Below the pieces are notes generated by a model. It saw only the letters and a list, made by a program, of their open reading frames with translations, had not been told where the DNA came from and made no database searches. Positions 18,865-26,652 of a stretch of DNA of 64,000 bases are shown here, piece after piece (position 1 is the stretch's first letter; each line of letters begins with the position of its first letter). A program made the translations under genes and the position numbers. This DNA comes from Planctomycetota bacterium (GTDB taxonomy: Bacteria > Planctomycetota > B15-G4): the NCBI GenBank assembly GCA_029259715.1, contig JAJDEP010000007.1, positions 124,001-188,000 of the forward strand. The letters are read 5' to 3'.

Positions 18865-19605
18865 TCACCCGCCCAGCGTCTGTTCCACGTAGCGGGCGAT
18901 GGCCGAGCGCACGGGTTCGCTGCACCAGGCCTCGATGGTGGCGTCGAGCCCGAGGGCGTCGGCCGGGGCCAGGGCGGGGGTGTTGATCAGCGCCTTGGTG
19001 GCGGCGTAGCTGGCGGCGGGTGCCCGGGCCAGGGCCTGGGCGCGGGATTGGGCCGAGGCCGTCAGGGCGTCCGCGTCGACGAGCTCGTGCATGAGGCCTT
19101 CGGTGAGGGCGTCGTCGGCCGCGTAGAGTCCGCCGCCCAGCAGGATCGAGCGCAGGCGCGGGCGCGGGAGGGCCGACGACAAGATGCCGACCACGCTCGG
19201 GGGGAAGGGCACGCCCACGGCGAGCTCGGGCAGGCCCACGCGACCGTCGCCGCGGGCCATGACCGAGTGATCGCACGCGCACGCCAGCACCGCCCCGCCG
19301 GCGATGGCGTGACCGTTCACGGCGGCCACCGTCGGGCGGGGCAGGGTGAACACGGCGCGGAAGGCGTCGTCGAGGGCGGGCAGGAAGGCGCGGATGTAAC
19401 TCTCGCCCTCGGCCACGATGCGCTTGAGGTCGACGCCTGCCGAGAAGATCGAGCCCTGGCCGGTGAACACCACGGCGCCGGCGCCGTCGTGCAACTCACC
19501 CATGGCGTCCACGAGGGCGAGGCTGAATTCGAGGTCGAAGGCGTTGGCCTTGCGGTGGTTCAGGGTGAGCCAGGTGACGCCGTCGTTGTCGCTGCGATCG
19601 ATCAT
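18865..19605 (-). CDS. Enoyl-CoA hydratase/isomerase family protein
   Basis: The protein has 246 residues with a crotonase fold. VVFTGQGSIFSAGVDLKRIVAEG forms the CoA pocket and first oxyanion-hole strand. AVNGHAIAGGAVLACACDHSVMA is the second oxyanion-hole block, and GRVGLPELAVGVPFPPS carries a likely catalytic Glu. The enzyme handles an acyl-CoA by hydration or isomerisation; the substrate is unknown. It starts 7 bp after the stop of the GT-C gene and is therefore probably last in the glycosyltransferase operon, an odd functional pairing. Confidence 0.88.
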   Translation of the reverse strand: MIDRSDNDGVTWLTLNHRKANAFDLEFSLALVDAMGELHDGAGAVVFTGQGSIFSAGVDLKRIVAEGESYIRAFLPALDDAFRAVFTLPRPTVAAVNGHAIAGGAVLACACDHSVMARGDGRVGLPELAVGVPFPPSVVGILSSALPRPRLRSILLGGGLYAADDALTEGLMHELVDADALTASAQSRAQALARAPAASYAATKALINTPALAPADALGLDATIEAWCSEPVRSAIARYVEQTLGG

Positions 19606-19612
19606 GGGCCGG

Positions 19613-21454
19613 CTACTCCTCGGCGAGGCGGGTGAAGCGGAAGACGTCGCTGCCGGGCATGTCCTCGGGCGCCTGGCCGGCGCTGCGGTCGGCCACCTCC
19701 TGGATGGTCCACAGGACTTCGGTGTCCACCGGGAGCCGGTCCCAGAAGCGGGGGGGCAGCGGCAGGCGGTCGCCGCGCAGGTCGTGGTGGAACCACTCGT
19801 AGCTCGTCACGAGGACGCGCCCGTCGGCGGTGAACATGTGCAGCGTGACGAGCGGGGGGCGGCCCGGCGGCGGCGGCGGGTCGCGGGTCCAGCGCAGCTC
19901 GGGCGGGGCGGTGAGGCGGGCTCCGTCGGCCGGTGCGAGCAGCGTATAGGGTCGCGCGGCGCGGGGCGTGGTGAGGCCGCCGGCGAGGGTCGCATGGTGC
20001 ACGGCGTGGGGTGCCGGCGCGGGGGCCAGTTCGGGGCGCAGGGCGGGACGGAACACGGTGAGGTACACGACGACGGCGATGACCAAGGGTGCATGCCGCC
20101 CGACAACCCGCAGCACGGCCGCGGCCGAACGCGGGAGCATGCGGACGAACTGGTCGAGACCGAACACGAGGACCAGCACCATCGGTCCGATGCCGGGGAA
20201 GAGGTAGCGGGCCTGGGGCTGACGGAAGACGGTGTTGAAGCGGGCCACGAGCAGGAACACGAGCGCGGCCCCGGCCACGGCGACGAGGAGCGCGCGCGGC
20301 TGGACGGTCGGCGGCGAGTCCGGTGGCGGGGTCGGCGCGGGCGGGGCGCTGGTCTTGATGAAACCGAGGAGACCCGCCCCGACGATGCCGATGTTGGCCA
20401 GCGAGACCGTGACCCAGCCGACGAGGATCAACCAATCCGGCGTGGGCACGATCCAGTAGCCGAAGCGTCCCAGCATCGACGAGAACACACGGGTCAGGAA
20501 GCCGTGCAGCATCCAGTCGAGCGCTTGCCCGTCGGGCACCTTGTTCACGGCGAAGGCCGCCTCGTGGACGGCCAGCGCGAAGGGATCGCCGTAGAGCGTC
20601 TGGTTGCGCAGAAAGAACCAGCCCGACAGCGCCACGACGACGGTCCCGCCGACGAGGGCCGAGAGCAGCACCGTGCCGCGGCGCTCGCCCGCGCGCCACC
20701 AGGCCCACAGGTAGACGCCGCCCACCAGCGGCAGCAGGGCCAGGTCGGTGAGCTTCGTCATCAGGCCCGCGCCGACGAGCAGACCGAGCAGCAGGCCGCG
20801 ACGCGCGTCGAAGCGCTCGTCCACCACGGCCACCGCGAGCACGACGAACACGGCGTGGCTGAAGACCGTGGCGAGGTTGCCGTTGTCGAGCACGCCGTGC
20901 ATGAACGACCACATCGGCAGGCACGCGAGCAACAACGCGGCGCCGTCGGCGACATGGGGACGACCCGGGAAGACGAGGCGTCCCAGGCGGTGCACGAGCA
21001 GAATGCTCACGAGGCCGCAGAGCAGCGACCACCCGCGCAGCCCGAACAGCAGCCGCACCTCCGGCGAACGGGGCGGCTGCTCGTCGAAGCCGTGGCGGTA
21101 GCGCAGGTGGCGCGAGGGCAGATCCGCGTCGGGGCTGGCGAAGTCGTCGTTGTAGAGGATCGAGGGCGTGACGTCGGGGCGCCCGGCCAGCTCCAGGGTG
21201 GCGGCGAGCAACCCGTAAAACAGCGGCGGGTGATGGGCCAGGCCGTTCTGGTCGGAAGGCAGGCGCCCCAGCCCCTTGGCCGTGCCGTCCATGACGGGGA
21301 GCGCGCCGGCGTGGGCCAGCTTGAAGGCGTAGTCGTAGTGCAGGTACTCGTCGGGCGCCTCGAACACCGGCGTGTTCACCAGGTAGAGACCCGCAAGCAC
21401 AGCGTGCAGCGCGATGGCCGCCAGCAGCATGGGGCTGAAGCGGCCCGGCTTCAC
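19613..21454 (-). CDS. GT-C membrane glycosyltransferase (ArnT/DUF2142-like)
   Basis: The product is 613 residues from GTG 21454, which overlaps the methyltransferase stop by GTGA; the track's longer frame upstream is a shadow. The N-terminal helix is followed by NTPVFEAPDEYLHYDYAFKLAHAGALPV, an acidic first loop (D-E) typical of lipid-phosphate-sugar-dependent GT-C enzymes. At least ten hydrophobic helices follow. A soluble C-terminal part (LRWTRDPPPPPGRPPLVTLHMF) is probably periplasmic. It likely transfers a sugar from a polyprenyl-phosphate donor made by the GT2 at the head of this operon. The acceptor is unknown. Confidence 0.82.
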   Translation of the reverse strand: MKPGRFSPMLLAAIALHAVLAGLYLVNTPVFEAPDEYLHYDYAFKLAHAGALPVMDGTAKGLGRLPSDQNGLAHHPPLFYGLLAATLELAGRPDVTPSILYNDDFASPDADLPSRHLRYRHGFDEQPPRSPEVRLLFGLRGWSLLCGLVSILLVHRLGRLVFPGRPHVADGAALLLACLPMWSFMHGVLDNGNLATVFSHAVFVVLAVAVVDERFDARRGLLLGLLVGAGLMTKLTDLALLPLVGGVYLWAWWRAGERRGTVLLSALVGGTVVVALSGWFFLRNQTLYGDPFALAVHEAAFAVNKVPDGQALDWMLHGFLTRVFSSMLGRFGYWIVPTPDWLILVGWVTVSLANIGIVGAGLLGFIKTSAPPAPTPPPDSPPTVQPRALLVAVAGAALVFLLVARFNTVFRQPQARYLFPGIGPMVLVLVFGLDQFVRMLPRSAAAVLRVVGRHAPLVIAVVVYLTVFRPALRPELAPAPAPHAVHHATLAGGLTTPRAARPYTLLAPADGARLTAPPELRWTRDPPPPPGRPPLVTLHMFTADGRVLVTSYEWFHHDLRGDRLPLPPRFWDRLPVDTEVLWTIQEVADRSAGQAPEDMPGSDVFRFTRLAEE

Positions 21455-22203
21455 GGCCCCGGGTCGACCGGCCGACACAGGCACAGCAGCGACACGCCGA
21501 CGGGCAGGTTGCGCCGCGTGATCCACCCGGCCTCGGACGCGAACACGCCCTCGAGCAACGCCGAGAGGACGCCCGGCGAGCCCATGCCGAGGTCCGACTT
21601 GCCGCCCTCGGAGGTCCACGGCAGCAGGGGCCGCATGAGCAGGCGCACGGCGGCGATGGGCGGGAACAGCAAGGTGTTGAAGAAGGTCAGGCGTTCGATG
21701 CTGAGGCCCGCGGCCTCGACCCGCTCGCGCAACAGCCGCCGGGTGTAGCGCCGGCGGTGTTCGGCGAGGACGTCTTGCCGGCCCCACAGCAGGGGCAACG
21801 CCGGCACGGAGATGAACAGCGCGCCTCCCGGGCGCAGCACACGCCGGCACTCCCGCAGGGCCGCGTCGTCGTCGTCGAGGTGCTCGATCACGTCGAACGC
21901 GCAGACCAGATCGAAGTGACCGCTGCGGAAGGGCAGGCGCGAGGCGTCGGCGGACACGGCGCCCGGCGCGCCGGCCGCGCGGCTGGCTTCGAGCGAGGAG
22001 ACGTCGGTGTCGAGCACGGTGAGGTGGCCGCGCGACCCCAGCTCGCCGACGTTCACGCCGTGACCGGGCCCGAGCTCCAGCAGCCGGGCGCCCGGGGGCA
22101 GGCCCACCAGGTCGTCGATGAGGCGTCCGAAGATGCGCCGCCGGGCGCGGAACCACCAGTGTCCCGAGCGCGAGCGGTGCTCCTCGTGGACGACCTCCCT
22201 CAC
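21451..22203 (-). CDS. Class I SAM-dependent methyltransferase
   Basis: The 250-residue protein starts at GTG 22203, overlapping the stop of the upstream GT2 by GTGA. ARLLELGPGHGVNVGELGSRG is motif I for SAM binding, LTVLDTDVS is motif II, and FDLVCAFDVIEHLDDDDAALRECRRVLRPGGALFISVPA matches the methyltransferase-11 type. The N-terminus EEHRSRSGHWWFRARRRIFGRLI resembles methyltransferases that sit beside glycosyltransferases. It probably methylates a polyprenyl-linked glycan or its precursor. It is coupled on both sides within a GT2-MT-GT-C operon. Confidence 0.88.
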   Translation of the reverse strand: MREVVHEEHRSRSGHWWFRARRRIFGRLIDDLVGLPPGARLLELGPGHGVNVGELGSRGHLTVLDTDVSSLEASRAAGAPGAVSADASRLPFRSGHFDLVCAFDVIEHLDDDDAALRECRRVLRPGGALFISVPALPLLWGRQDVLAEHRRRYTRRLLRERVEAAGLSIERLTFFNTLLFPPIAAVRLLMRPLLPWTSEGGKSDLGMGSPGVLSALLEGVFASEAGWITRRNLPVGVSLLCLCRPVDPGP

Positions 22204-22949
22204 GACTTGCCGCGGCCGGCCGACTTCCCGAAGCGCAGGCGCCACCACATGCGGGCCACGGTCCACAGGGTCAGCGGGATGTGGCTGGCCCGGACGGTGG
22301 TCTTGCCCGCCTTGCGCGGGTAGTGGCGCACGCCCTGCTCCACGCTCTTGAAGCCCAGACGGGCCGTGCGCGCCACCAGCTCGGTGTCGATGAAGAAGTC
22401 GGTGGTCTCCAGCTCCAGGCGGTCGATGACGGGGCGCTTGAAGATCTTGAAGGCGCAGTCGACGTCGCGGACCTTGACCAGGAAGAGCACGCGCACGATC
22501 TGGTTGTAGGTCCAGCTCAGCAGGCAGCGCAGCACCGAGTCGTAGCGGTAGACGCGGAAGCCGAAGAGGGCGTCGGCGTCCTCCAGCAGGGGCAGGGAAT
22601 GGGCCAGCTCGCGCACGTCGAACTGGCAATCGGAGTCGGTGAAGAAGATCAGGTCGCCTTGCGCCGCGTCGAAGCCGGTGGCGATGGCCCGGCCGTAGCC
22701 CTGGTTCACCTCGTGCTTGATCAGGCGCACGCCCGGGTGCTCGGCGCTCAGCTCCTCGACGATGGCGGCCGTGCGGTCCTTGCTGCCATCGTCCACCACG
22801 AGCACCTCCCACGTGGCGAAGCAGGTCGGGAGGAAGTCGACACACTGCTGCACCGCCTCGTGGATGCACTCCTCCTCGTTGTAGGCGGGGAGGACGACGC
22901 TGAAGCAGCGCGGGTCGAGGGCGGGGCTCGTGGCCGGCGGGGTGGACAT
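22200..22949 (-). CDS. Glycosyltransferase family 2, polyprenyl-phosphate mannosyltransferase-like
   Basis: The protein has 249 residues. FSVVLPAYNEEECIHEAVQQC, EVLVVDDGSKDRTAAIVEEL and GDLIFFTDSDCQFDVREL contain the nucleotide- and metal-binding Asp motifs of DPM1-like enzymes. DVDCAFKIFKRPVIDRL and TELVARTARLGFKSVEQGVRHYPRKAGKT complete the fold. No membrane segment is present. It probably loads a hexose onto a polyprenyl phosphate for the coupled GT-C enzyme. It is first gene of its operon, with a -10-like TAGACT 7 bases before the ATG and no Shine-Dalgarno sequence. Confidence 0.9.
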   Translation of the reverse strand: MSTPPATSPALDPRCFSVVLPAYNEEECIHEAVQQCVDFLPTCFATWEVLVVDDGSKDRTAAIVEELSAEHPGVRLIKHEVNQGYGRAIATGFDAAQGDLIFFTDSDCQFDVRELAHSLPLLEDADALFGFRVYRYDSVLRCLLSWTYNQIVRVLFLVKVRDVDCAFKIFKRPVIDRLELETTDFFIDTELVARTARLGFKSVEQGVRHYPRKAGKTTVRASHIPLTLWTVARMWWRLRFGKSAGRGKS

Positions 22950-22956
22950 GGCCGGG

Positions 22957-22962
22957 AGTCTA
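22957..22962 (-). promoter_or_regulatory. -10-like element, predicted leaderless start of the GT2 operon
   Basis: TAGACT on the minus strand ends 7 bases before ATG 22949. It lies back to back with the plus-strand TAACCT of the SDR gene in a 41-bp divergent spacer. Confidence 0.5.
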
Positions 22963-22978
22963 ACCCGATCGGTGCTGC

Positions 22979-22984
22979 TAACCT
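22979..22984 (+). promoter_or_regulatory. -10-like element, predicted leaderless start of the SDR gene
   Basis: TAACCT ends 6 bases before ATG 22991. No -35 box or ribosome binding site is visible. Confidence 0.5.
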
Positions 22985-22990
22985 GCGTCG

Positions 22991-23590
22991 ATGCGCATCC
23001 TCATCGTCGGTTCTTCAGGAACTCTGGGACGTGCCGTCGCCGCGGCGTTGGCCGGCCGGCACGAGATCGTCAGTGCCGGCCGCCGCTCCGGCGACGTGCG
23101 GCTCGACATCACCGACCCGGCCTCCATCGAGGCAGCCTACGCGGCAGCCGGCCCCCTCGACGCCGTCGTCGCCACCGTGGGCAAGGTGACCTTCAAGCCC
23201 CTGGCCGAGATGAGCGCCGACGACTTCGCCGTCGGGCTGCGCGACAAGCTCATGGGCCAGGTCAACCTGGTGCTCGCCGGGCGGCAGGTGCTGGCGGACG
23301 GCGGATCGTTCACCCTCACCACCGGCGTGCTCGACCGCGAACCCATCGCGGCCGGTTCGTCGGCGTCGATGGTCAACGGCGCGGTCAACGCCTTCGTCAT
23401 GGCGGCGGCGGTAGAGCTGCCCCGGGGCCTGCGCATCAACGCCGTGAGTCCGGGGCTGCTGACCGAGTCGGTGGCCGACTACGACGCGTTCTTCCCCGGC
23501 TTCGAGCCGGTGCCGGCCGCGCGGGCGGCGCGGGCCTACCGCAAGAGCGTCGAGGGCGTCGCCACGGGGCAGGTCTTCCGCGTCGACTGA
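22991..23590 (+). CDS. Atypical short-chain dehydrogenase (PRK07578-like)
   Basis: The protein has 199 residues, shorter than classical SDRs. The Rossmann start RILIVGSSGTLGRAVAAALAGRHEIVSAGR binds NADP(H). DKLMGQVNLVLAGRQVLADGGSFTLTTG and ELPRGLRINAVSPGLLTES match the short SDR group. The canonical Tyr-x-x-x-Lys is absent: the position reads SASMVNGAVNAF. This replacement is, from memory, usual for this subgroup, so the gene is not simply broken. Reaction and substrate are unknown. Confidence 0.87.
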   Translation: MRILIVGSSGTLGRAVAAALAGRHEIVSAGRRSGDVRLDITDPASIEAAYAAAGPLDAVVATVGKVTFKPLAEMSADDFAVGLRDKLMGQVNLVLAGRQVLADGGSFTLTTGVLDREPIAAGSSASMVNGAVNAFVMAAAVELPRGLRINAVSPGLLTESVADYDAFFPGFEPVPAARAARAYRKSVEGVATGQVFRVD

Positions 23591-23600
23591 GCCCTTCGCG

Positions 23601-23627
23601 GCGGGCACCGCTCGCAGCGGTGCCCGC
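23601..23627. terminator. Bidirectional terminator-like hairpin
   Basis: A perfect 12-bp stem (GCGGGCACCGCT / AGCGGTGCCCGC) has a 3-nt loop and sits between the convergent SDR and membrane-protein genes. There is no U-tract, but position and strength suit a terminator for both genes. Confidence 0.65.
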
Positions 23628-23647
23628 AGGCTCGGGCCGGTGTGCGT

Positions 23648-24349
23648 CTAGGCCGGCGGCCGCGTGCGCCAGCGCTGCGCGAACACGATCACGGCGACGA
23701 GGCCGACGCCCAGCATCCACCAACGGTAGGTGTGCTCGGCGTTCTCACCGGCCGGGGGCATGTCGTTGACCATGAACGACGCAATGATGACGAGTCCGCC
23801 CCCGATCAGCTTGACCCAGTCGCGCGTGCGCAGGAACGACCAGTCGCGCCCCTCGGGCTCGCGGTAGACGAGGGCGCCGCAGACCACCAGCGCCACGGAC
23901 ACCAGGCACGGCGCGACCACGGGTCCGATCCACACGACGGGGATCAGGAACAGGACGTCCCAGGTGAGCAGCACGTCCTCGAACCCTCCCGCGGGCCAGT
24001 CGAGGGTGAGCTTGAGCGTGACGTAGTAGGCCAGGTCCCACAGGCCGAACAGCAGGGCGAAGGCGCCGAAGCGGCGCATGCGGTCGCGGGCGCTCAGGCA
24101 GGCCGCTCCCAGCAGCATGAACAACGTCGCCGCCTCGCGGGCGAACTCGACGCGGTAGACGTCCGGGTCGAAGGCCTTCAGCGGGAAGTCGAAGCCCTCG
24201 GGGTAGTACAGCGCGCGCAGGTACACCACCACCGCGCCCTCGAGGTAGCCGAAGGCCAGCCCGAACACCGTCAGCCAGACCAGCCCGTTCCCGCTGCCGG
24301 GCTCCCGTCGTCGCGTTGCCGTCGCTGTGGTGCTCGCCCTCGCGCCCAT
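23648..24349 (-). CDS. Polytopic membrane protein of unknown function
   Basis: The protein has 233 residues with about six or seven hydrophobic helices, for example WLTVFGLAFGYLEGAVVVYL, AATLFMLLGAACLSA, DVLFLIPVVWIGPVVAPCLVSVALVV and GGLVIIASFMVNDM. No catalytic motif is recognised. The first helix contains the acidic FGYLEGAVVVYLRALYYPEGF segment. It could be a small carotenoid- or lipid-pathway membrane protein, but I cannot place it. A TAGCCT element 7 bases before the ATG suggests a leaderless transcript. Confidence 0.7.
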   Translation of the reverse strand: MGARASTTATATRRREPGSGNGLVWLTVFGLAFGYLEGAVVVYLRALYYPEGFDFPLKAFDPDVYRVEFAREAATLFMLLGAACLSARDRMRRFGAFALLFGLWDLAYYVTLKLTLDWPAGGFEDVLLTWDVLFLIPVVWIGPVVAPCLVSVALVVCGALVYREPEGRDWSFLRTRDWVKLIGGGLVIIASFMVNDMPPAGENAEHTYRWWMLGVGLVAVIVFAQRWRTRPPA

Positions 24350-24356
24350 GGGAGCG

Positions 24357-24362
24357 AGGCTA
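24357..24362 (-). promoter_or_regulatory. -10-like element, predicted leaderless start of the membrane-protein gene
   Basis: TAGCCT on the minus strand ends 7 bases before ATG 24349. Confidence 0.45.
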
Positions 24363-24455
24363 CGGCGCGTCCGCGCGCCAAGCCAGACTCCCCCTCACCT
24401 CCGGAGCCAACGCGGGAGTCGGAGCCCAAGCCCCCCCCCGCAGGAGCCGGCGCAA

Positions 24456-24538
24456 GCACCCCCCGGGAAACCGACGGGGGCGGAGTTCGGCCTTCTCGCT
24501 CAGACGAACGGAGCCCCCGTCGGTTTCCCGGGGGGTGC
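24456..24538. repeat. Perfect 26-bp inverted repeat with nested inner stem
   Basis: The arms 24456-24481 (GCACCCCCCGGGAAACCGAC...) and 24513-24538 are exact reverse complements. Inside, GTTCG (24485) and CGAAC (24505) pair after a small internal loop, giving a ~31-bp hairpin. It starts 13 bp beyond the stop of the methyltransferase gene on the minus strand. It may be an exceptionally strong terminator or a palindromic element; there is no U-tract. Confidence 0.85.
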
Positions 24539-24551
24539 GTCCTCCAGGCCC

Positions 24552-25367
24552 CTAGGTCAACTCATCCATCGCCGGATCGTCGAGCACCGGCTTGATCCCC
24601 GCCGCGACGAACACGCGATGCTGCACGCGCAGAGGCTCTTGCGGGAACTTGTCCTCGATCATCACGCGCAGGGCGTCGTCGAAGCGGGCGACGAGGTCGG
24701 CATCGAGGCTGGCGGCCACGCCGGCGCTCGCGCGCACCCGTCCGCGCCAGGCCTCGCGGCTGAAGGGCACCTCGACGTCGAAGCTGAACGACTCGATGTC
24801 CTGGAAGCCGGCCTCCACGAGGTCGCGCATCCACACCGGGTGCAGGCCGGTGCCGCCGCCCAACATCCAGGTCGGGTTGTAGTTGAGGATCAGCTCCTCG
24901 GTGGCCTCGGCCACGCTGCCCGAGGAGGGCACCCAGTCGTAGGCGATGATGGCGAGGGTGCCTTCCGGCTTGAGCACGCGCATGGCCTCCTTGGCGGCGC
25001 GGGTGCCGTCGAACCAATGCCAGGCCTGGCTGGCCGTGACCGCGCCGAAGGAGGCGTCGGGCAGCCCCGTGTCCTCGGCCGTGGCCTGGATGAAGCGGAT
25101 GGCGAGGCTCTCCTCGCCGGTCATGCGCATGGCCTGCTGGATCAGCGGGCCGCTCTTGTCGAGGCCCGTCACCAGGCACGACTGCTCGGCCAGCTTGCGG
25201 GACAGCGCGCCGGTGCCCGTGCCGAGGTCGAGGATCTTCTGGCCGGCGGCGCCGACACCCACTTCGTAGAGACGCTCGAACAAGACCTTGGGGAAGGGGG
25301 GGCGAAAGCGCGCGTAGACGCGCGCGATGCGACCGAAGTCGACGTCGATGGCGGTGGCGGAACTCAT
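24552..25367 (-). CDS. Class I SAM-dependent methyltransferase
   Basis: The protein has 271 residues. QKILDLGTGTGALSRKLAEQSCLVTGLDKS is motif I plus the acidic residue binding the SAM ribose. AEDTGLPDASFGAVTASQAWHWFDGTRAAKEAMRVLKPEGTLAIIAYD corresponds to the Tam/UbiE-like SQAWHWFD block. Substrate is unknown; relatives methylate small carboxylates or natural products. A monocistronic unit is likely, since a 259-bp gap lies upstream and a very strong hairpin lies directly downstream. Confidence 0.88.
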   Translation of the reverse strand: MSSATAIDVDFGRIARVYARFRPPFPKVLFERLYEVGVGAAGQKILDLGTGTGALSRKLAEQSCLVTGLDKSGPLIQQAMRMTGEESLAIRFIQATAEDTGLPDASFGAVTASQAWHWFDGTRAAKEAMRVLKPEGTLAIIAYDWVPSSGSVAEATEELILNYNPTWMLGGGTGLHPVWMRDLVEAGFQDIESFSFDVEVPFSREAWRGRVRASAGVAASLDADLVARFDDALRVMIEDKFPQEPLRVQHRVFVAAGIKPVLDDPAMDELT

Positions 25368-25501
25368 GGGTGCGTCCGAGGAGGAAAGGAGGACGCCGAC
25401 GGCCGCGCGCAGGGCGGGGTGATAGGCAGGGAGGAGGAAGTGCAGCGCGACGGCCGTGGCGTCTCCGATCCCCGTAAATTCGTCGCCTTCGCCGAGCGAC
25501 T

Positions 25502-25578
25502 GTAGCGGTGTCCGCTACGGGGGCCTGGCGGGCCGAATTCGATGACCTGCCCGATCACCGGTTCGCGGGAACTCCCGC
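25502..25578. terminator. Two short perfect hairpins downstream of a GT2 gene
   Basis: GCGGGA-AC-TCCCGC (25565-25578) and GTAGCGG-TGT-CCGCTAC (25502-25518) both lie beyond the minus-strand GT2 stop at 25627. They may act as tandem terminators. The rest of the 25368-25626 gap shows no gene. Confidence 0.45.
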
Positions 25579-25626
25579 AGGGGTCGCCGCGCGAGGGTGC
25601 GGCAGGAGTGTGCGGGCCCCGGGCGG

Positions 25627-26511
25627 CTAGTTCCTGCGGCTGATCATGTCGGCGATGAGGCCGACGAGCAGGACCTGCAACGCCGCGAGCAGGAACAACA
25701 CCGGCGCGTCGCCGATGCCGCCCATCTGCGAGATCTGTCGCGCGCCCCACAGCACGCCGACGACCGCGAGCCCGCCCGTCACGGGCAGGAACACCTTGAG
25801 CGGTTCGAAGTAGACGCACGCGCGCAGCATCAACACCAGGAAGTTGAGCGTGTCGGCGATGGGGCGGATCTTGCTGCTGCCCGTGCGCTCGTGATAGTCG
25901 ATGGGCTCGTAAGCGACGATGCGGTGGCGCACGAGCAGGGCCAGGGTCACGGTGGTGGTGAAGCTGAACCCGTCGCTGATCAGGTTGAAGCGCTCCTCCA
26001 CCGGCGCGCGTCGGAAGACCCGCAGCCCCGAGTTGAGATCGGGGATGCGCCGGCCGGTGATGTAGTTGGCGAGCAGGCGCATGAACGCCTTGGCCGGACG
26101 GCGGATGGCGGGGATGTGCACGTCGGCGCCGGTGCGCGAGCCCACCACCATGTCGGCGCCCTCGTCGACGAGGCGGCGATAAAGGCCGGGGAGCCGGTCG
26201 GCGGGGTAGGTGCCGTCGGCGTCGGTGATGGCGATGACGTCGGCCGTGGCGGCGCGGATGCCGGTCTTGAGGGCGGCGCCGTAGCCGCGGTTGGTGCCGT
26301 GGCGCACGACGCGCACGCCGGGCAGGCGCTCGGCCAGCTCCTCGATGCGCTCGGCCGTGCCGTCGGTGCTGCCGTCGTCCACCACCACCACCTCGTGGTC
26401 GATGCCGGCATCCGTCAGCGCGGCCACGACCTCCTCCAGGGAGGGGGTGATGCCCGCGGCCTCGTTGTAGGCGGGAATGACGAGTGAGAGATCGACCACG
26501 GGGGGGATCAT
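25627..26511 (-). CDS. Glycosyltransferase family 2 with C-terminal membrane helices (GtrB-like)
   Basis: The protein has 294 residues. The catalytic domain includes LVIPAYNEAAGITPSLEEVV, EVVVVDDGSTDGTAERIEEL, VIAITDADGTYPADRL (DxD region), DMVVGSRTG and LNSGLRVFRR. Two C-terminal helices (VFLPVTGGLAVVGVLWGA and VLFLLAALQVLLVGLIADM) anchor it in the inner membrane, as in GtrB/DPM3-type polyprenyl-phosphate glucosyltransferases. It probably makes a lipid-linked sugar donor for GT-C enzymes in this region. A -10-like TAATCG lies about 50 bp upstream. Confidence 0.9.
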   Translation of the reverse strand: MIPPVVDLSLVIPAYNEAAGITPSLEEVVAALTDAGIDHEVVVVDDGSTDGTAERIEELAERLPGVRVVRHGTNRGYGAALKTGIRAATADVIAITDADGTYPADRLPGLYRRLVDEGADMVVGSRTGADVHIPAIRRPAKAFMRLLANYITGRRIPDLNSGLRVFRRAPVEERFNLISDGFSFTTTVTLALLVRHRIVAYEPIDYHERTGSSKIRPIADTLNFLVLMLRACVYFEPLKVFLPVTGGLAVVGVLWGARQISQMGGIGDAPVLFLLAALQVLLVGLIADMISRRN

Positions 26512-26652
26512 ATCCCGGAGAGGACCCGTGTCCGACCGCAGCCTCGGCGTCCCTCAGCGATTAAGCTGGGCCCGAGGTGGGACGACCGGCCGCGCGTGGC
26601 TCGTCCAAGCGTGGCGCCCCGTCGGACGCCGGCCCCTCACCGTCGAGGATGC

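Noticed and set aside
19613-22156. An 847-residue version of the GT-C protein
   Set aside because: The first ~234 codons overlap the methyltransferase in another frame; the GTGA junction and hydrophobic start place the real start at 21454.
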